Source: Trichocoleus sp. FACHB-40 (lineage in GTDB: Bacteria; Cyanobacteriota; Cyanobacteriia; Cyanobacteriales; FACHB-T130). Taken from it: a stretch of DNA of 64,000 bases. Below are positions 52,449 to 61,614 of this stretch, piece after piece. The notes under the pieces are model-generated. The model was not told where the DNA came from. It ran no database searches and saw nothing but the letters and a program-made list of their open reading frames with translations. Numbering within the stretch: the first letter of the stretch is position 1; each line of letters starts with the position of its first letter. The translations under genes were made by a program, and so were the position numbers. The stretch spans positions 124,001 through 188,000 of the forward strand of contig NZ_JACJPF010000036.1 of NCBI RefSeq assembly GCF_014695915.1. Reading direction: 5' to 3'.

Positions 52449-52877
52449 TTAGTCTATCTGTTCTGCCATTCCTTGCTCTATTCGTTCTAGCAATGTATCA
52501 ACATCTGCGCCGACCTGCTCAAAGCAAATGGGTGGTGGGGGATCTGGTTCAAACTGAATTATCTTTAATTGTCCCTCGCCAATTCCAATAATCAGAACTT
52601 CCACTTCCGGTTTATGAGCATCCACAACTCCCAATATTTCCTGAAGTTTATTTTCAACTTGGTTATTTAGTGCTTCTATAGCTTGTTTGGGACAATAAAC
52701 GAAATGCGGTTTTGGTTTGATATCCAGCCCTAAAGTACCTTTAGTGTCTCCATTTTCTAACCACAATCCCCAAGCAAGTGCTGCTAATTCTTGCTGATTT
52801 GCTTTAACAAATTGATTTAGCTGGTTTCGCCAGTTCTTTTCCCCAGAATCAGGGGAGGTACTACCAAATTGAATCAT
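52449..52877 (-). CDS. Conserved cyanobacterial protein, CcmS-like candidate
   Basis: 142 residues, soluble. NWRNQLNQFVKANQQELAALAWGLWLENG, TLGLDIKPKPHFVYCPKQAI and PPPICFEQVGADVDTLLERI give a compact alpha/beta protein that resembles the beta-carboxysome assembly chaperone CcmS as I remember that family. CcmS binds the C-terminus of shell protein CcmK1 in Anabaena. No carboxysome genes are adjacent here. Named from memory of the family pattern only; otherwise unassigned. Confidence 0.5.
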   Translation of the reverse strand: MIQFGSTSPDSGEKNWRNQLNQFVKANQQELAALAWGLWLENGDTKGTLGLDIKPKPHFVYCPKQAIEALNNQVENKLQEILGVVDAHKPEVEVLIIGIGEGQLKIIQFEPDPPPPICFEQVGADVDTLLERIEQGMAEQID

Positions 52878-52953
52878 TTTACGTTCAGTTATTGTGCATT
52901 TAATGTGTTGATAGCGATCGCCCTTGCCAAAAATCGAGCGATCGCTAGTAAAG

Positions 52954-53433
52954 TTATTTTTCCGGAGATTTTAGCGCCTCGTCTAGCACCGCACGCGCTT
53001 CCTCTGCTTTAGATCGAGCTTCCAGGTAGCGCTGATTAACTTGGGCAAAGTTTTTGAGAACCTTAAAACCGTCCTTGAGGCTGGAGATTTCCTCCTCACT
53101 TACCGGCTGCTCTGTAAATAGGATATCTACCTGAGCGCGAATTTTCAGAGCTTCGGAGCGTGATTCCTGCACCTTTAGCTTCAGAGTGGCAAGGTTGCTG
53201 AGAACTTGTACAGCTTGGGTTACAGCGTCCTCATCGCTCTTTTCATCTGCTTGGAGTTCTTTAACTTCAATCAGCTGTTGCGGACTAAATCCCTCTTCGA
53301 GATCGGTGGGTAGCTCCTCCGCATCCATGAGTTCCATAAGCTGCTCCATCGCTTTCTCACGGGCTTTTTTTGAATCTTTGCCTGGAACAGTCAGGATGAC
53401 TTCTGGGCTTTGAGCGAGAGTGTACTGAACCAT
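52954..53433 (-). CDS. Conserved-looking coiled-coil protein, unrecognised
   Basis: 159 residues. The first 60 (MVQYTLAQSPEVILTVPG, EKAMEQLMELMDAEELPTDL) are mixed; residues 65-159 are helical with heptads (ATLKLKVQESRSEALKIRAQ, YLEARSKAEEARAVLDEAL). No signal peptide or domain I can name. Same strand as the CcmS-like gene and 76 bases upstream of it, so possibly co-transcribed. Confidence 0.65.
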   Translation of the reverse strand: MVQYTLAQSPEVILTVPGKDSKKAREKAMEQLMELMDAEELPTDLEEGFSPQQLIEVKELQADEKSDEDAVTQAVQVLSNLATLKLKVQESRSEALKIRAQVDILFTEQPVSEEEISSLKDGFKVLKNFAQVNQRYLEARSKAEEARAVLDEALKSPEK

Positions 53434-53611
53434 AGTTTTGCCGGAGAACTTGTCGAAAGACCTTATGGGCTGGTTATTTGAACCAAGCCGACAGGATTAT
53501 TTTAGGGTAAAAGAAAGCGATCGCCCAACAGAATATATCCTAAAAGGCGCTAGCTTATGGACAGAGCAGTAACACTCCTACCACTTGCGCGATCGCCTGA
53601 AACTCAAACTT

Positions 53612-55048
53612 ATGGATGCAAATACTTCCACCGCCCTTGAGCAAGCTTTAACAGCGATGTCTCACCAAGAGCTGTTGAACTTGATTATAAACCTTTCCAG
53701 CATTGAAGCTGACTTTCGCCGCATTCTGTTAGCAAATGTCAGTATTTCACCCCAAATTCTCCAGCAACAGCCTGTATCCCCTCAAGTAGTCAAGCAATTT
53801 AAACGAGACATCAGCAAATTTTTTGACGAACTTGAAGAACGTGGTCGCTACGATGATTATTACGATAATGAATATGACGAAAGTGAAGAGTATTCTGAAT
53901 TAGAGATTTTGTTAGAAAATGCCAGAACTTTGAATCTTGTCGATCAAATCGAGGTTTTTTGGCATATTGCAATTTGCGGCAATGAAGTTTTTGAGGAAGG
54001 AGAGTTTTTCATTGGTACGCCACAAATTGAAGAAGCAATTTGCTTATACGGCGAAGCTGTCACTAAATTAGATTTACCTCATCAGCAAAAGCACAATTAC
54101 TTTGACGTGCTAATTGATGCTCTTAGTTGGGCTATTTGCGGCTACGGTGAAGTTACTGAAGCGATTGAAGAGGCGCTGGACAAAATTTGTACTGGCCCAG
54201 AAGATTTTCGCTATCTTATTCAAAAGTTTGAAAATAACGATTACGAGAGAAGCTCCGATTTGATTGCCCAATATTATCTTGAATTAGGAGATGATGAAAA
54301 CTATCTCCGAGTTCGGCAAGCTAATCTGGAAAAAGAGAAAGACTATTTACAGTTAGCAGAATTTTGGCAGCAAAAGGGAGATAGGAAAAAACACCTGGAG
54401 ACGTTAGAGCAATGGGTATCTGATTTAGTTAACAGAAAAGCTCCTCCTCAGAGTCAGTTAAATTATCTTTTTGCTCCCCGTTATTCATCTTTAGAAGACA
54501 GCCCGATTTTAAAGAGATTAGCGGAACATTATCGCCAGCAACAGGATGATGAAAACTACTGTCGCATTTTGATGACTTTGGCTCAATTCGGTAAAACCAC
54601 GTTAGATTTATATAAACAAATTGAAACGCTTGGTGGCAAGTTAGGTAACTGGCAAGAACTGAAACTTAAGCTGATAGAATTTGCTCAAGTAAGTAGCACT
54701 AATCTGGCGGAAATTCATCTTTACGAGCAAGATTGGGATGCGGCTGTTCAACTTGCACAGCAAAAAGCCAATTCTTATTATGAGGAGTCGTTGCGAATTT
54801 TAGTTGCAGAAGGGGTGAAGCAACACCGCACGGAAGCATCTATTCAAATTTATCAGCAACTCGTGCAGAGCCATATTGACAGTAAAAACCGCGAACATTA
54901 CAGCATTGCGGCTCGTCATGCTAGTGCAATCAAATCAATTTATTTGTCCGTTTTGAATGATTCAGCGGCTTGGCAACGCTATATTACTGATATCCGGCAG
55001 CGTTATCCTCGTCATCGGGCATTGCAAGAAGAATTTCGGGGGTTGTAA
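53612..55048 (+). CDS. Helical-repeat protein, unrecognised
   Basis: 478 residues from ATG 53612 (MDANTSTALEQALTAMSHQE); an in-frame upstream start at 53585 is possible. The first 60 residues (LLNLIINLSSIEADFRRIL) resemble the helical region found in SWIM-zinc-finger-associated or DUF6880 proteins. An acidic segment follows (YDDYYDNEYDESEEYSELE, about residue 88). The rest is TPR-like helical pairs (QLAEFWQQKGDRKKHLETLE, NWQELKLKLIEFAQ). No zinc-binding SWIM motif is seen. Function unknown. Confidence 0.7.
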   Translation: MDANTSTALEQALTAMSHQELLNLIINLSSIEADFRRILLANVSISPQILQQQPVSPQVVKQFKRDISKFFDELEERGRYDDYYDNEYDESEEYSELEILLENARTLNLVDQIEVFWHIAICGNEVFEEGEFFIGTPQIEEAICLYGEAVTKLDLPHQQKHNYFDVLIDALSWAICGYGEVTEAIEEALDKICTGPEDFRYLIQKFENNDYERSSDLIAQYYLELGDDENYLRVRQANLEKEKDYLQLAEFWQQKGDRKKHLETLEQWVSDLVNRKAPPQSQLNYLFAPRYSSLEDSPILKRLAEHYRQQQDDENYCRILMTLAQFGKTTLDLYKQIETLGGKLGNWQELKLKLIEFAQVSSTNLAEIHLYEQDWDAAVQLAQQKANSYYEESLRILVAEGVKQHRTEASIQIYQQLVQSHIDSKNREHYSIAARHASAIKSIYLSVLNDSAAWQRYITDIRQRYPRHRALQEEFRGL

Positions 55049-55056
55049 GGAATTTT

Positions 55057-55089
55057 TTCTCGTTCCTAGGGTCAGCCTGGGAACGAGAA
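55057..55089 (+). terminator. Hairpin terminator between convergent genes
   Basis: TTCTCGTTCCTAGG / CCTGGGAACGAGAA with a 5-base loop, then TTTAATATT, directly after the helical-repeat gene. It also belongs to a common dispersed palindrome type in cyanobacteria. Confidence 0.65.
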
Positions 55090-55096
55090 TTTAATA

Positions 55097-55603
55097 TTAA
55101 GTTCCCCAAGTCTTAAACAAGTTATTCCAAATGGTGTTAATTGATTGTTTAATTTGGTTTTGGCGATACCATCTTTGAAAGGCTTTTTCGTAATCTTCGC
55201 CTTCAGATTGATAGGTATTCCAGGCATTGAGTCCTAGCCCTAGTCCCCAGAATAATAAAATATACAAAGACCAAGTAAGCTCGCCTCCATTAACTAGATT
55301 CAGCCCCATAAAGAATGAGTTTACGATCGCAAAATTGCCAGCGTGTTTCTGTAATCTTCCATGTCGATAAATATTAAAATCTTGCCGCTTTTGGATTTCT
55401 CCTTGCTTCTGTAGCCACTGTTGTTCTGCTACTTGAAGACATTCTGGGGAGATTTCTAACTCGGCGGCGATTTCTAATAGCTGTTCGCGAGTAAATTCTG
55501 TGTCATCAGCTTGACGCGCAATCGCTATCTGCAAAATCTGCTGTATATCTTCTTGATTGTAAGAACGAATCATTTGGGTTTGGGTGACGGGCATAATCAG
55601 CAC
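55097..55603 (-). CDS. 2TM domain protein
   Basis: 168 residues (or from MPVTQ, three codons in). A short soluble N-terminus predicted helical (YNQEDIQQILQIAIARQADD, FTREQLLEIAAELEISPECL) precedes the 2TM domain: HAGNFAIVNSFFMGLNLVNG, LYILLFWGLGLGLNAWNTY, YEKAFQRWYRQNQ. 2TM domains occur on bacterial sensor and membrane proteins; function here unknown. Confidence 0.8.
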   Translation of the reverse strand: MLIMPVTQTQMIRSYNQEDIQQILQIAIARQADDTEFTREQLLEIAAELEISPECLQVAEQQWLQKQGEIQKRQDFNIYRHGRLQKHAGNFAIVNSFFMGLNLVNGGELTWSLYILLFWGLGLGLNAWNTYQSEGEDYEKAFQRWYRQNQIKQSINTIWNNLFKTWGT

Positions 55604-55856
55604 CTGCGGTCGATGTTGGGAAAGCTTTTCTGCCCTTAAAATTCCAGAGCAGTGCTGATTCTATTATGCCGAGGCAAGCCGGGGAACGGCATAGAACAAT
55701 ATTCCCAAAACCGAACCTGAATGGACGGATACTACGATAGCAAAAAGATTAAGACACTCGTTACATTCCGTTACGATAAGGATATGCGAGAGGTTCAGTT
55801 AAGCCTCTCAAAGAAAAGACGTGATCGCTTGCGTCTGTAAAATTAGAGGTGGCGTA

Positions 55857-56978
55857 ATGAACGGCACAATTCGCGTCGGCAATCTTTTTGGAATTCCCTT
55901 CAACGTGCATCCGTCCTGGTTTTTCGTCCTGGGTTGGGTGACTTTGAGTTATGGTAGCGGGCTAGCGGCTCAATTTCCTTCCCTTAGCTTGGGATTACCC
56001 TGGTTACTGGGATTGATCGCAGCGCTACTGTTGTTTGCTTCGGTATTGGCGCACGAACTAGGACATAGTTTTGTCGCCATCCGGCAGGGAATTGAAGTTA
56101 AATCCATCAATCTGTTTCTGTTTGGTGGTCTGGCAAGTCTAGGTAAAGAACCAAAGACTCCAGCAGGAGCATTCTGGCTGGCGATCGCAGGGCCTTTAGT
56201 TAGTTTGGCGCTTTTTGGTCTAATTAGCGTTATTAGCTTTAGCTCAGGCATTTCCGGGCCATTTGCCGCAATTTTAGGAGTGCTGGGTTACGTCAATTTG
56301 GCGCTGGCATTGTTTAACCTGATTCCAGGCTTACCCCTAGATGGTGGTAATGTTCTCAAAGCGATAGTTTGGAAGATTACTGGCAATCCTTACAAAGGTA
56401 CTGTCTTTGCTGGTCGCGCTGGTCAAATCCTGGGATGGATTGCGATCGGATCAGGACTGTTACCTCTACTAATGGGTAGCTTCAGCGGTGTCTGGAATAT
56501 ATTAATCGGTTGGTTCTTGCTGCAAAATGCTGGTCGTGCAACCCAAGGTGCCAGAGTGCAGGAGCAGTTAGCAAATTTGACCGCCCAAGATGCAGTAATG
56601 CCGGATAGCCCGATTGTATCTGAGGCGCTTTCTGTGAGAGAGTTTGTTAACGACTACATTATTGGCAAACCCCAAGCGCAACGGTTCTTAGTGACTAACG
56701 AGCAGGGAAAATTGGTGGGCGCGATCGCAGTTGACGATCTCAAAACCATCCCGACATCTCAATGGCCCGAAATATCTGTTAGTCAGCTAACGCAACCTAT
56801 CGAATTCTCCACAACTGTCAAACCCGATCAATCGTTGCTGGAAGTGGTGACGCTGCTAGAAGAACAAAAGCTCACTCAGCTTCCCGTCATTCGTGACAAC
56901 GGCGTGCTAGTAGGACTTCTGGAAAAAGCTTCTGTTCTCCAGTTGCTCCAAAAAAGAGCGCAAGCAAACCCCGCTTAA
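55857..56978 (+). CDS. Site-2 protease (M50) with CBS domains
   Basis: 373 residues from ATG 55857, chosen for AGAGGTGG just upstream and the usual start MNGTIRVGNLFGIPFNVHPS. An intramembrane zinc protease: VLAHELGHSF (66-70 HELGH) and the second metal site LIPGLPLDGGNVLKA. About six hydrophobic segments, then two CBS repeats (about residues 240-370, for example TQPIEFSTTVKPDQSLLEVV, LTQLPVIRDNGVLVGLLEK) that bind adenosine nucleotides and regulate. Targets of this class in cyanobacteria include anti-sigma factors, but none is adjacent. Confidence 0.92.
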   Translation: MNGTIRVGNLFGIPFNVHPSWFFVLGWVTLSYGSGLAAQFPSLSLGLPWLLGLIAALLLFASVLAHELGHSFVAIRQGIEVKSINLFLFGGLASLGKEPKTPAGAFWLAIAGPLVSLALFGLISVISFSSGISGPFAAILGVLGYVNLALALFNLIPGLPLDGGNVLKAIVWKITGNPYKGTVFAGRAGQILGWIAIGSGLLPLLMGSFSGVWNILIGWFLLQNAGRATQGARVQEQLANLTAQDAVMPDSPIVSEALSVREFVNDYIIGKPQAQRFLVTNEQGKLVGAIAVDDLKTIPTSQWPEISVSQLTQPIEFSTTVKPDQSLLEVVTLLEEQKLTQLPVIRDNGVLVGLLEKASVLQLLQKRAQANPA

Positions 56979-57012
56979 TCGATTTTAGATTTTGGATTAT
57001 CAAATCTAAAAT

Positions 57013-57058
57013 AAAACCTCCCTCGGACAATGAGATGCTTGTCAGGGGGAGTTTTTTT
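57013..57058 (+). terminator. Intrinsic terminator of the site-2 protease gene
   Basis: AAAACCTCCCTCGGACA pairs with TGTCAGGGGGAGTTTT, followed by a T-run. Confidence 0.75.
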
Positions 57059-57160
57059 GTGCGCCATCTCTTCCAGACCTGGGAATGCGTTGCTTCTTTC
57101 CCACAGTTCTCCCTCTATCGGCACAATAGAATTAAACTGCTCTGAACACAAGGCGCTTCA

Positions 57161-58540
57161 ATGGAACTCACTAACAGTTTGCCTAAAGGGCCAAACACTC
57201 CGCGATCGCTGCGGTTAATAAAGTTTATTTTTCAGCCCATAAAGTACCTGGATGATAATGCCAAAGCCTATGGTGACACCTTCACCATCAGGGGAAGCAA
57301 AAATACTCCGATTGTGTACTTCAGCCAACCACAAGCACTGCAAACGATTTTTACTGCTGATGACCGCCAGTTAGACGCTGGAAGAGGGAACAGCGGTTTA
57401 GAGTTTTTAATGGGAGAAAATTCTCTGCTACTGCTAGATGGCGATCGCCATCAGCGCCAACGACAGATGTTAACCCCTCCCTTTCACGGGGAACGGATGC
57501 GGGCTTACGGTCAGATTATCTCTGAAATTGCCCAGCAGGTGATGAATCAATGGACGGTTGGCAAACCCTTCAACATCCGTGTGTCGATGCAAGAAATCGC
57601 CCTGCGCGTCATCTTACGAGTGGTGTTTGGACTGGATGAAGGGTCGCGTTTGGAAAAACTACGCAGCTTAGTCGGTTCAACCCTGGACTTGATGACTTCC
57701 CCCTTCAACTCCAGCGCCTTCTTTTTTGAGTTTCTTAAACAAGATTTAGGCGGTTGGAGTCCTTGGGGTCGGATGCAGCGCCAAATAAAACAAATTGACG
57801 AACTGATTTATGCTCAGATTGCGGAACGTCGAGCAGAATCTAACCCGAATCGCGAAGATATCCTCAGCTTAATGATGTCTGCTCGTGATGAAGCGGGTCA
57901 ACCGATGACGGATGTGGAGTTACGCGATGAGTTAATGACTCTGCTAGTCGCCGGACATGAAACCACCGCTTCTGCGCTGACGTGGGCTTTGTACTGGGTT
58001 GACCAATTACCCCAGGTGCGGGACAAACTGCTCCAAGAGTTGGATGTTGATACCACAGCAGATCCAAGTATCATTGCCAAACTGCCCTATCTAACTGCGG
58101 TTTGCTCTGAAACGCTTCGCATTTACCCAATTGCTCCAAATACTTTTATTCGGGTTGTGCGATCGCCAATCGAGATAACGGGCTACAAATTAGAGCCGGG
58201 TACAGTAGTAGTCCCCAGTATCTATTTAGCCCACCATCGCGAGGAAACTTTCCCAGAGCCGAAGCAGTTCAAGCCAGAACGCTTTTTGGAACGGCAATTT
58301 TCTCCATACGAGTATTTGCCCTTTGGTGGCGGGAATCGTCGCTGTATCGGCATGGCATTTGCCATGTATGAAATGAAATTGGTTCTCGCAACAATTCTGT
58401 CGCGTTTTCAAGTGTCGCTGGTTGATAAGCGTCCGGTTATTCCGGTGCGTCGGGGCTTAACTTTAGCAGCACCAGGAGGCATGAAAATGGTTGCTACTTC
58501 TCGGCTGAAGAAGCCTGCAAATACTCCAGTCTCAGTTTAA
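57161..58540 (+). CDS. Cytochrome P450 (CYP110-like)
   Basis: 459 residues. Haem monooxygenase. I-helix LVAGHETTASALTWALYW, K-helix SETLRIYPIAP (ExxR), PERF region FKPERFLERQFS, and haem loop FGGGNRRCIGMAFA with the Cys ligand. The overall sequence is like cyanobacterial CYP110, whose substrates may include fatty acids, alkanes or terpenes. No membrane anchor is obvious. Electron donors and terpene or lipid genes are not adjacent. Ended by a terminator at 58559. Confidence 0.92.
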   Translation: MELTNSLPKGPNTPRSLRLIKFIFQPIKYLDDNAKAYGDTFTIRGSKNTPIVYFSQPQALQTIFTADDRQLDAGRGNSGLEFLMGENSLLLLDGDRHQRQRQMLTPPFHGERMRAYGQIISEIAQQVMNQWTVGKPFNIRVSMQEIALRVILRVVFGLDEGSRLEKLRSLVGSTLDLMTSPFNSSAFFFEFLKQDLGGWSPWGRMQRQIKQIDELIYAQIAERRAESNPNREDILSLMMSARDEAGQPMTDVELRDELMTLLVAGHETTASALTWALYWVDQLPQVRDKLLQELDVDTTADPSIIAKLPYLTAVCSETLRIYPIAPNTFIRVVRSPIEITGYKLEPGTVVVPSIYLAHHREETFPEPKQFKPERFLERQFSPYEYLPFGGGNRRCIGMAFAMYEMKLVLATILSRFQVSLVDKRPVIPVRRGLTLAAPGGMKMVATSRLKKPANTPVSV

Positions 58541-58558
58541 TTAGGTTTTTGACGGCTT

Positions 58559-58596
58559 AAACTCCAACTCCTTCAGATTAGCTGGGGGAGTTTTTG
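58559..58596 (+). terminator. Intrinsic terminator of the P450 gene
   Basis: AAACTCC / GGAGTTT stem, with a pyrimidine-rich 18-base interior, and TTTTT directly after. Confidence 0.7.
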
Positions 58597-58600
58597 TAAG

Positions 58601-58622
58601 TAGGGGCATGGCAATGCCCCTA
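58601..58622. repeat. Dispersed palindrome TAGGGGCATG/GCCCCTA
   Basis: TAGGGGCATGGCAATGCCCCTA, 22 bp, the same palindrome type as at 21363, 46261, 50061 and 11213, without the surrounding element ends. Confidence 0.75.
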
Positions 58623-58687
58623 GGCAGGAAATTGGGGGTTAATAAATCCATGCTCCTAAGCACCCCATCAGTGTCAATAAACGTAAT

Positions 58688-58885
58688 TTAATAGCTGTCT
58701 TCGCCCGCAACCAGGTCGCTATCACTAGGCACGCAAAAGTCTTGATTTAGGGAGGCATCACGGATTGCTTGCCACTGACAAAGGAGTTCATCACCCCTTA
58801 GATCGTTGACTATGTATTGTTTAACAGCCTGTTCCAATTCTTGCGGGGTTTTGGGAACGGGAACAGTACAGGTAAGTTCTGGCAT
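58688..58885 (-). CDS. Small hypothetical protein
   Basis: 65 residues: MPELTCTVPVPKTPQELEQA, helical middle (VKQYIVNDLRGDELLCQWQA) and an acidic tail with a second Cys (NQDFCVPSDSDLVAGEDSY). Three cysteines in all. An AGAGG sequence lies upstream of the ATG. No family recognised. A short peptide that is processed, or a metal-binding protein, are guesses. Confidence 0.5.
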   Translation of the reverse strand: MPELTCTVPVPKTPQELEQAVKQYIVNDLRGDELLCQWQAIRDASLNQDFCVPSDSDLVAGEDSY

Positions 58886-59173
58886 AAGGAAACCTCTGCT
58901 GAAAGGACGGATATCAGGGTTAAGACCCTATAAGTCATATTTTAATGACATTTAAGAGAAAAGTAGCGAAAGTTACATTTTTAAAACATAACTTAGGTTA
59001 TGAACTGGGAGAAGTACCTAGCCTGTAGCGATCGCTCCCAGCATTTTGCAGATAGCAAGTCCCCTTGTTCGAGCTTAGGTTGGGTAAAGCGATGACTCTC
59101 GAACAGCCAATCATTTTCCAGAAATGCTACAAGGAAAAAGCAACTGTTGTAGCTCAAATCGGAATCTCTGGGG

Positions 59174-60133
59174 ATGTTGATAAAAAAAATTTTGGTGGCT
59201 ACGGCTGGAGCAGCGATCGCTTTCTTCACAGTTTTGGGCTTTCCCAAGGAAGTTTCAGCGCAGAATTTTGATGAGATTTATGTCTTTGGCGACAGCATCT
59301 CGGATGTTGGCAATGCCTATAAAGTTACAAGAGGGGAAAGTCCCTCAAACCCTCCCTACTTTCGCGGACGCTATTCTAATGGTTTAGTTTGGGCGGACTA
59401 TCTCGCAGCTAAGCTGAAATTAAAATCCAGTACAGAGACTAACTTCGCCTTCGGAGGTGCAAAAACAGGTAATTCTAGGCAACTTCCCCCAGGATTGCTG
59501 ACGCAAATCGAAACTTTTAAAGCAACCCATTCTTCCGCAGATCCGAAAGCTCTGTATATTGTCTGGGCTGGTGCTAATGATTACCTGGGTGGCGCTACTG
59601 ACTCTACCGCGCCAGTTAATAATTTAAGCGTAGCAGTGAAGTCTCTCGCTGACGCTGGCGCTAAAAATATCGTAGTAGTTAATTTGCCAGATTTAGGAAA
59701 ACTTCCAGGTACGCGCATCAGTGAACGTTCCAACTCGCTCAACAATTTGACTCAGAAGCATAACTCTGCATTAGCTGCATCTCTCAACAATTTGCGCCAG
59801 CAACTAAGTGATATTAAGATCACCTACCTTGATGTGAATTCTCTCTTTAATCAAGTCGTCAACAATCCAGAAAAATTTGGTTTCACGAATGTAACTAACG
59901 CCTGTCTAAGCCAAGCTAAGATATGCGATAATCCCAACGAATATTTATTTTGGGATAACATCCATCCGACAACCGCCGCGCATAAATTACTCGTAGAATT
60001 AGCTTTTGCATCGTCCAAACCTGCGCCCCAACCTGTTTCTATCTCTACCCCTATTCCTTTTGTAATGGGCGCGATCGCATTTGGTGCAGGTACAGGTTTT
60101 ATCATCAAGCGCCAAAAAGCCGTCAAAAACTGA
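59174..60133 (+). CDS. Secreted GDSL/SGNH esterase with C-terminal anchor-like tail
   Basis: 319 residues. Signal peptide 1-29 (LIKKILVATAGAAIAFFTVL, cut near SAQ). SGNH hydrolase blocks: FGDSISDVGNAY (Ser), FAFGGAKTGN (Gly), VWAGANDYLGG (Asn), FWDNIHPTTAAHKLL (Asp, His). Resembles the thermolabile haemolysin/lecithinase-type secreted lipases. The C-terminus (PQPVSIST, then a hydrophobic helix FVMGAIAFGAGTGFI and a basic KRQK end) looks like a PEP-CTERM or LPXTG-type sorting tail, although no exact motif is present. Confidence 0.85.
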   Translation: MLIKKILVATAGAAIAFFTVLGFPKEVSAQNFDEIYVFGDSISDVGNAYKVTRGESPSNPPYFRGRYSNGLVWADYLAAKLKLKSSTETNFAFGGAKTGNSRQLPPGLLTQIETFKATHSSADPKALYIVWAGANDYLGGATDSTAPVNNLSVAVKSLADAGAKNIVVVNLPDLGKLPGTRISERSNSLNNLTQKHNSALAASLNNLRQQLSDIKITYLDVNSLFNQVVNNPEKFGFTNVTNACLSQAKICDNPNEYLFWDNIHPTTAAHKLLVELAFASSKPAPQPVSISTPIPFVMGAIAFGAGTGFIIKRQKAVKN

Positions 60134-60247
60134 TTTTAAATTCGGTAGGCTATGTTAGCAAAAATAGTAGGGTGGGCAAAGCCAACCAAATCTTTCGATG
60201 GTAGGCAATCCCCGCCCTACAAAATTATTCTTTGAATGTACACCTAT

Positions 60248-60850
60248 TTATAGTAACCAAGTCTTTGCGGCAAAATCCGCAGGCTCATCTGCGTGTTTGA
60301 AAACTGGTCGTTGTTGCCGCACGAATGATTGGGTTAGTTGTCCTTTGCTAGGTGGCTTATCTTGCTTGTCTTGCTTATCTTGCTTATCTTGCTTATCTTG
60401 CCTGCCTTTTTTCAGAGCATTAACTTCATCACTCAGTTGAGAATTCGCTTCTGCAAGTTGCATAGCTGCATTTTTAGCTTGCTCAAGTTCTGCCTTTACT
60501 TTGTTTAGTTGTTTAAGCTCTTTCTGAAGCTTTTGTACTAATTCTTTTTGCTCATCAAGATTGGCTTCCAAATTAGACATTTTTTCCATTAGAGAGCTTT
60601 CGTTTTGACGCGATCGCTCTATAGTTGCTTTCAAGTCCGTCACCATTGCTTCTAAATCAGCTTTGGTTGGATTTGTCCGCTTAGCAGTAGTTTGTTCAGA
60701 GGTATCTGTTGACGATTCCTCCTCCTCAGCTTGCAACTCTGATTCTGAAACTTTATGGGCGGTGACTTCTATAACAGTTTCACCTTCTTCTTTGTCTGGT
60801 AAATTTTGTGCTTCTTCGCGTAGCAAATCTGAGAGACGTTTTTTAGTCAT
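60248..60850 (-). CDS. Coiled-coil partner of ParA, McdB-like candidate
   Basis: 200 residues from ATG 60850, which overlaps the ParA stop (TAATG) with GGAGG six bases upstream. A charged N-terminus (TKKRLSDLLREEAQNLPDKE) and acidic region precede a central coiled coil (about 75-150: LKATIERSRQNESSLMEKMS, LQKELKQLNKVKAELEQ). Then comes a Gln/Lys/Asp repeat, and the C-terminus ends FAAKTWLL with a single Trp. These features, and its position after a ParA gene, match the description of McdB, which places carboxysomes over the nucleoid with McdA. The match is by architecture, not by direct sequence. Confidence 0.6.
   Translation of the reverse strand: MTKKRLSDLLREEAQNLPDKEEGETVIEVTAHKVSESELQAEEEESSTDTSEQTTAKRTNPTKADLEAMVTDLKATIERSRQNESSLMEKMSNLEANLDEQKELVQKLQKELKQLNKVKAELEQAKNAAMQLAEANSQLSDEVNALKKGRQDKQDKQDKQDKQDKPPSKGQLTQSFVRQQRPVFKHADEPADFAAKTWLL
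60352..60405 (-). repeat. 9-bp tandem repeat in the McdB-like gene
   Basis: CTTGCTTAT units (361-369, 370-378, 379-387, 388-396, with degenerate edges) encode DKQ repeats. Each copy is a multiple of three, so changes in copy number leave the frame intact. Confidence 0.9.
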
Positions 60851-61482
60851 TATTTCCTCCAATCACGTTGTAATTCATTAGCCACACGGCGGTAGTCTGC
60901 CTGAGCCTCCCGTCCATTCGTCCCGCGCCATTTAGTAATAGGCACCCCCTCTAGCGCCGCTCGTTCGTGGGCTTTGTAGGCGCGAATAAACGCATTACAG
61001 GTGGGTATTCCTAGCTCCATGAGAGTGTTTTGAGCCTCCAGTGCTTCCCCTACACTCCGCCCATCCACCTTAGTTAGCAGCACCCGATGGGCGACTCCCA
61101 CGGGCATAACGGCTTCCCGCACTGTTTCAATAAGTACAGCCAGATCCATTGCTGATGGGGGTGTAGGCAAAACCAGATAATCTGCGATCGCTACTACCGC
61201 CGCTAATGCTTCGGAGTGCAACGCCGGAGGCGTATCCACTACTACTAAATCGTAGCCTTCTATCTCGCATAAATTACTCAAAAGTTTTGGGTCAGTCTCT
61301 TGGGCTAGGTCAAAGCCCATCCCTTTCTCACTACGCCCAACCCACCAACTCGCCGAACCCTGAGAGTCTGTATCGACCAGAAGAACCCGTTTGTTTTCCG
61401 AGAAGGTAGCCGCCAGATTGACTGCTGTCGTGGTCTTACCTACTCCTCCCTTCCCGTTGAGAATAGCGATTATTCTTGGCAC
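60850..61482 (-). CDS. ParA/MinD-family ATPase, McdA (type 2)-like candidate
   Basis: 210 residues. Walker A is KGGVGKTTTAVNLA with both lysines (residues about 11-19), Walker A' LVDTDSQGSASWW, and Walker B DLVVVDTPPA. No N-terminal DNA-binding domain, so it is the short ParA type. In cyanobacteria such proteins next to a coiled-coil partner move carboxysomes (McdA), plasmids or chemoreceptor arrays. Type 2 McdA has the full KGGxGKT loop, as here. The downstream McdB-like gene is coupled. ParB is absent, which argues against chromosome or plasmid partition. Confidence 0.75.
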   Translation of the reverse strand: MPRIIAILNGKGGVGKTTTAVNLAATFSENKRVLLVDTDSQGSASWWVGRSEKGMGFDLAQETDPKLLSNLCEIEGYDLVVVDTPPALHSEALAAVVAIADYLVLPTPPSAMDLAVLIETVREAVMPVGVAHRVLLTKVDGRSVGEALEAQNTLMELGIPTCNAFIRAYKAHERAALEGVPITKWRGTNGREAQADYRRVANELQRDWRK

Positions 61483-61614
61483 TGTTCGCCTTTGATGCTG
61501 ACCTTAGAAAAATATACCGCTTTATCGGCTATGAATTTTTTTTTTTGCCTTATTTCTTTGGCTGCGAACATATATCATGCCATTGATATATATCTTCAGA
61601 AAGAATCGACACCA

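Noticed and set aside
60850-61482. ParA pair as plasmid or chromosome partition system
   Set aside because: No ParB, no parS-like sites seen, and chromosomal housekeeping genes on both sides.
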